DNA of 34,145 bases. It comes from an uncultured Chloroflexota bacterium (GTDB taxonomy: Bacteria > Chloroflexota > Dehalococcoidia > Lucifugimonadales > CAJWER01). The notes below the pieces were generated by a model that was given only the letters and a program-made list of their open reading frames with translations, was not told where the DNA came from and did not search any database. Below are positions 33,161-34,145 of this stretch, in pieces. The DNA lies in assembly GCA_913030785.1 (NCBI GenBank), contig CAJWER010000003.1:1-34145 (forward strand). The letters are read 5' to 3'. Position numbers and translations under genes: made by a program. Each line of letters opens with the position of its first letter. Positions within the stretch are counted from its first letter, which is position 1.

Positions 33161-33243
33161 ATTCTGGTTCAGAAACTTTAGTAATTCTTGTTGTAATTGG
33201 TCCGAGGTTAACGCGGATGCAGATTAAGGAGAGGTTATTTTCG

Positions 33244-33891
33244 ATGGTTGACGGTTGTTTAAAAAAGACATTTTCTCGGTTTTGTAAAGATAGGTCAGGA
33301 ATCACAGGGTTGGAAACAGCCATTGTTTTAATAGCCTTCGTAGTCGTGGCGGCAGTATTTGCGTTTACTGTTCTTACGACTGGACTGTTCACATCAGAAA
33401 AAGCAAAAGAAACTGCTTTAGCTGGCGTAGCCACGACATCCTCGTCCATGACTATTAAAGGCAATATTATCGCTCGAGCAACGGCAGGGGCTAATCCAAC
33501 TGTTGAGGTCGTACGCGTGAAAGTGGCTACTGCAACAGGCGTGGAGCCAGTACTATTTGACCCTGAACAGATTTTGGTTACATATCAGGACGATAATAAC
33601 GTCGAGCAGCTTGCCTATCCTGGAGGGGCAACAGGCGTAATAACCACTGCAGCAACTGTAACAGCGTGTAAGAATAGAACTACACACACTTGGTGTTACG
33701 CTCGTGATGGAGCTGATTTATTGTTAGACCCGGGTGAAGTTAACGAACTGTATATATTCGTGGACGACCTTGCGACAAAGCTAGGGGCGAATAAGCAATT
33801 CACTGTAGAGATAATCCCACAAGATGGAGCAGTACTTAAATTTGAACGGAGGACTCCGCTTAGCTTATCTCCGGTGATGAACTTAAATTAA
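33244..33891 (+). CDS. arlB: Archaellin (archaeal-type flagellin)
   Basis: 215 aa from ATG 33244, 9 bases after AAGGAGAGG. Class III signal peptide: a basic leader ending KDRSG, cleavage expected after Gly19, then ITGLETAIVLIAFVVVAAVF, the near-invariant archaellin N-terminal helix, with Glu at +5. The helix continues to ~60 (TGLFTSEKAKET), then a beta-rich outer domain with Cys142 and Cys151 able to form a disulfide around a sequon NRT at 144. Archaellins polymerise into the archaellum filament after processing by a prepilin-type peptidase. AT-rich relative to the rest of the window. Finding it beside gyrA/rho/caa3 genes shows a bacterial archaellum, known to me from some Chloroflexota. Confidence 0.88.
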   Translation: MVDGCLKKTFSRFCKDRSGITGLETAIVLIAFVVVAAVFAFTVLTTGLFTSEKAKETALAGVATTSSSMTIKGNIIARATAGANPTVEVVRVKVATATGVEPVLFDPEQILVTYQDDNNVEQLAYPGGATGVITTAATVTACKNRTTHTWCYARDGADLLLDPGEVNELYIFVDDLATKLGANKQFTVEIIPQDGAVLKFERRTPLSLSPVMNLN

Positions 33892-33941
33892 ATATATTGG
33901 TAAGTCTGCTCGTATATTCAATTAAATAGCTGTTCGGTATT

Positions 33942-33980
33942 ATTTAGCCGGGATAAGAATCTATTCCGGCTAAATTGTTT
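33942..33980 (+). terminator. Hairpin after archaellin (terminator or attenuator)
   Basis: 14-bp stem (33942-33955 with 33962-33975, one G-T pair), core TTTAGCCGG/CCGGCTAAA, loop AGAATC, followed by TGTTTAG. The weak T-tract suggests partial termination between the filament gene and the downstream gene. Confidence 0.6.
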
Positions 33981-34016
33981 AGACAGATCAAATGGTAATT
34001 ACAACAGAGGTATGGA

Positions 34017-34145
34017 ATGGTTCGTTCAGATGGAAGGCAAGATGATCGGCTTGAATCGCTTGAGTTAGAGTTCAATCTTCTTAAAACGGAGATTAGACAA
34101 ACCTTAATTGACGTAAAAGAGTTCGTCATGAAAGGAAGGTCAGTA
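34017..34145 (+). CDS. Start of a small coiled-coil protein, probably archaellum-cluster gene (cut by window edge)
   Basis: 43 codons from ATG 34017 with AGAGG 6 bases upstream and no stop before the window ends. Composition is strongly charged: MVRSDGRQDDRLESLELEFN, followed by a Leu/Glu/Lys heptad-like run to KEFVMKGRSV. No signal peptide or membrane helix so far. Position directly after archaellin suggests an accessory archaellum component (for example the place taken by ArlC/D/E-type proteins in archaea), but the sequence is too short to identify. Confidence 0.5.
   Translation, partial: MVRSDGRQDDRLESLELEFNLLKTEIRQTLIDVKEFVMKGRSV

Noticed and set aside
33037-33243. N-terminal extension of the archaellin frame
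   Set aside because: Would bury the class III signal peptide; a good Shine-Dalgarno precedes ATG 33244.
1-34145. tRNA, rRNA, CRISPR, insertion sequence or prophage genes
   Set aside because: No tRNA cloverleaf, transposase, integrase or repeat array could be recognised on either strand by eye.

Overview
The window looks like a chromosomal segment of a Chloroflexota bacterium, most likely from the aerobic SAR202/Dehalococcoidia side of the phylum. That placement is inferred from gene content (caa3-type oxidase, CocE-type hydrolase, Gfo/Idh and sugar-acid enzymes, an archaeal-type flagellin in a clearly bacterial background). No rRNA gene is present to confirm it. Most of the window is fairly GC-rich; the last ~2.3 kb are clearly AT-richer.

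Layout. 1-2171: start of recA (minus, partial) with a LexA-like box in its promoter, a degenerate class I glutamine-amidotransferase homologue, and a DUF5343-like gene (minus) with repeated TGCCACAA motifs in its control region. 2172-7907: gyrA with a perfect terminator, an M28 lipoprotein peptidase and ffh. 8036-11627: accessory catabolism (Gfo/Idh oxidoreductase with a C-terminal zinc ribbon, CocE/NonD hydrolase, HAD phosphatase). 11664-19915: respiratory block: small membrane protein, ctaA, ctaB, coxB (CuA plus heme c), coxA, coxC, coxD, ctaG, a small membrane protein and a SCO copper chaperone. Together these make heme A, build both copper centres and encode a complete caa3 oxidase. 20069-23944: histidine phosphatase, mini zinc-ribbon protein (minus), TIM-barrel protein with a beta insert, and a 2-keto-3-deoxy-arabinonate-dehydratase-like FAH protein (minus). 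24435-27736: pyrG and rho, rho being preceded by an abutting 23-codon leader ORF. 28120-33010: two large exported proteins. The first is S-layer-like, with two strong promoters and a structured leader. The second has Calx-beta-like and two PPC-like domains. 33244-end: an archaellin gene and the start of another small gene, probably the 5' edge of an archaellum cluster.

The most interesting part is the right end. A class III signal peptide followed by an archaeal-type flagellin core marks the start of an archaellum locus in a bacterium. The drop in GC content does not fall at a gene border. It falls inside the preceding surface-protein gene, just after its Pro/Thr linker (~31,850), which suggests a recombination or fusion junction. 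Archaella in some Chloroflexota are, to my knowledge, already reported, so the novelty lies in the locus architecture and its neighbours rather than in the presence of an archaellin.

Several start codons were moved from the longest open frame to internal codons where a Shine-Dalgarno sequence or family alignment from memory decides (M28 peptidase, ffh, CocE, ctaG, sco, phosphatase, TIM-barrel protein, pyrG, rho, surface protein, archaellin). No tRNA, rRNA, CRISPR array, insertion sequence or prophage was recognised.
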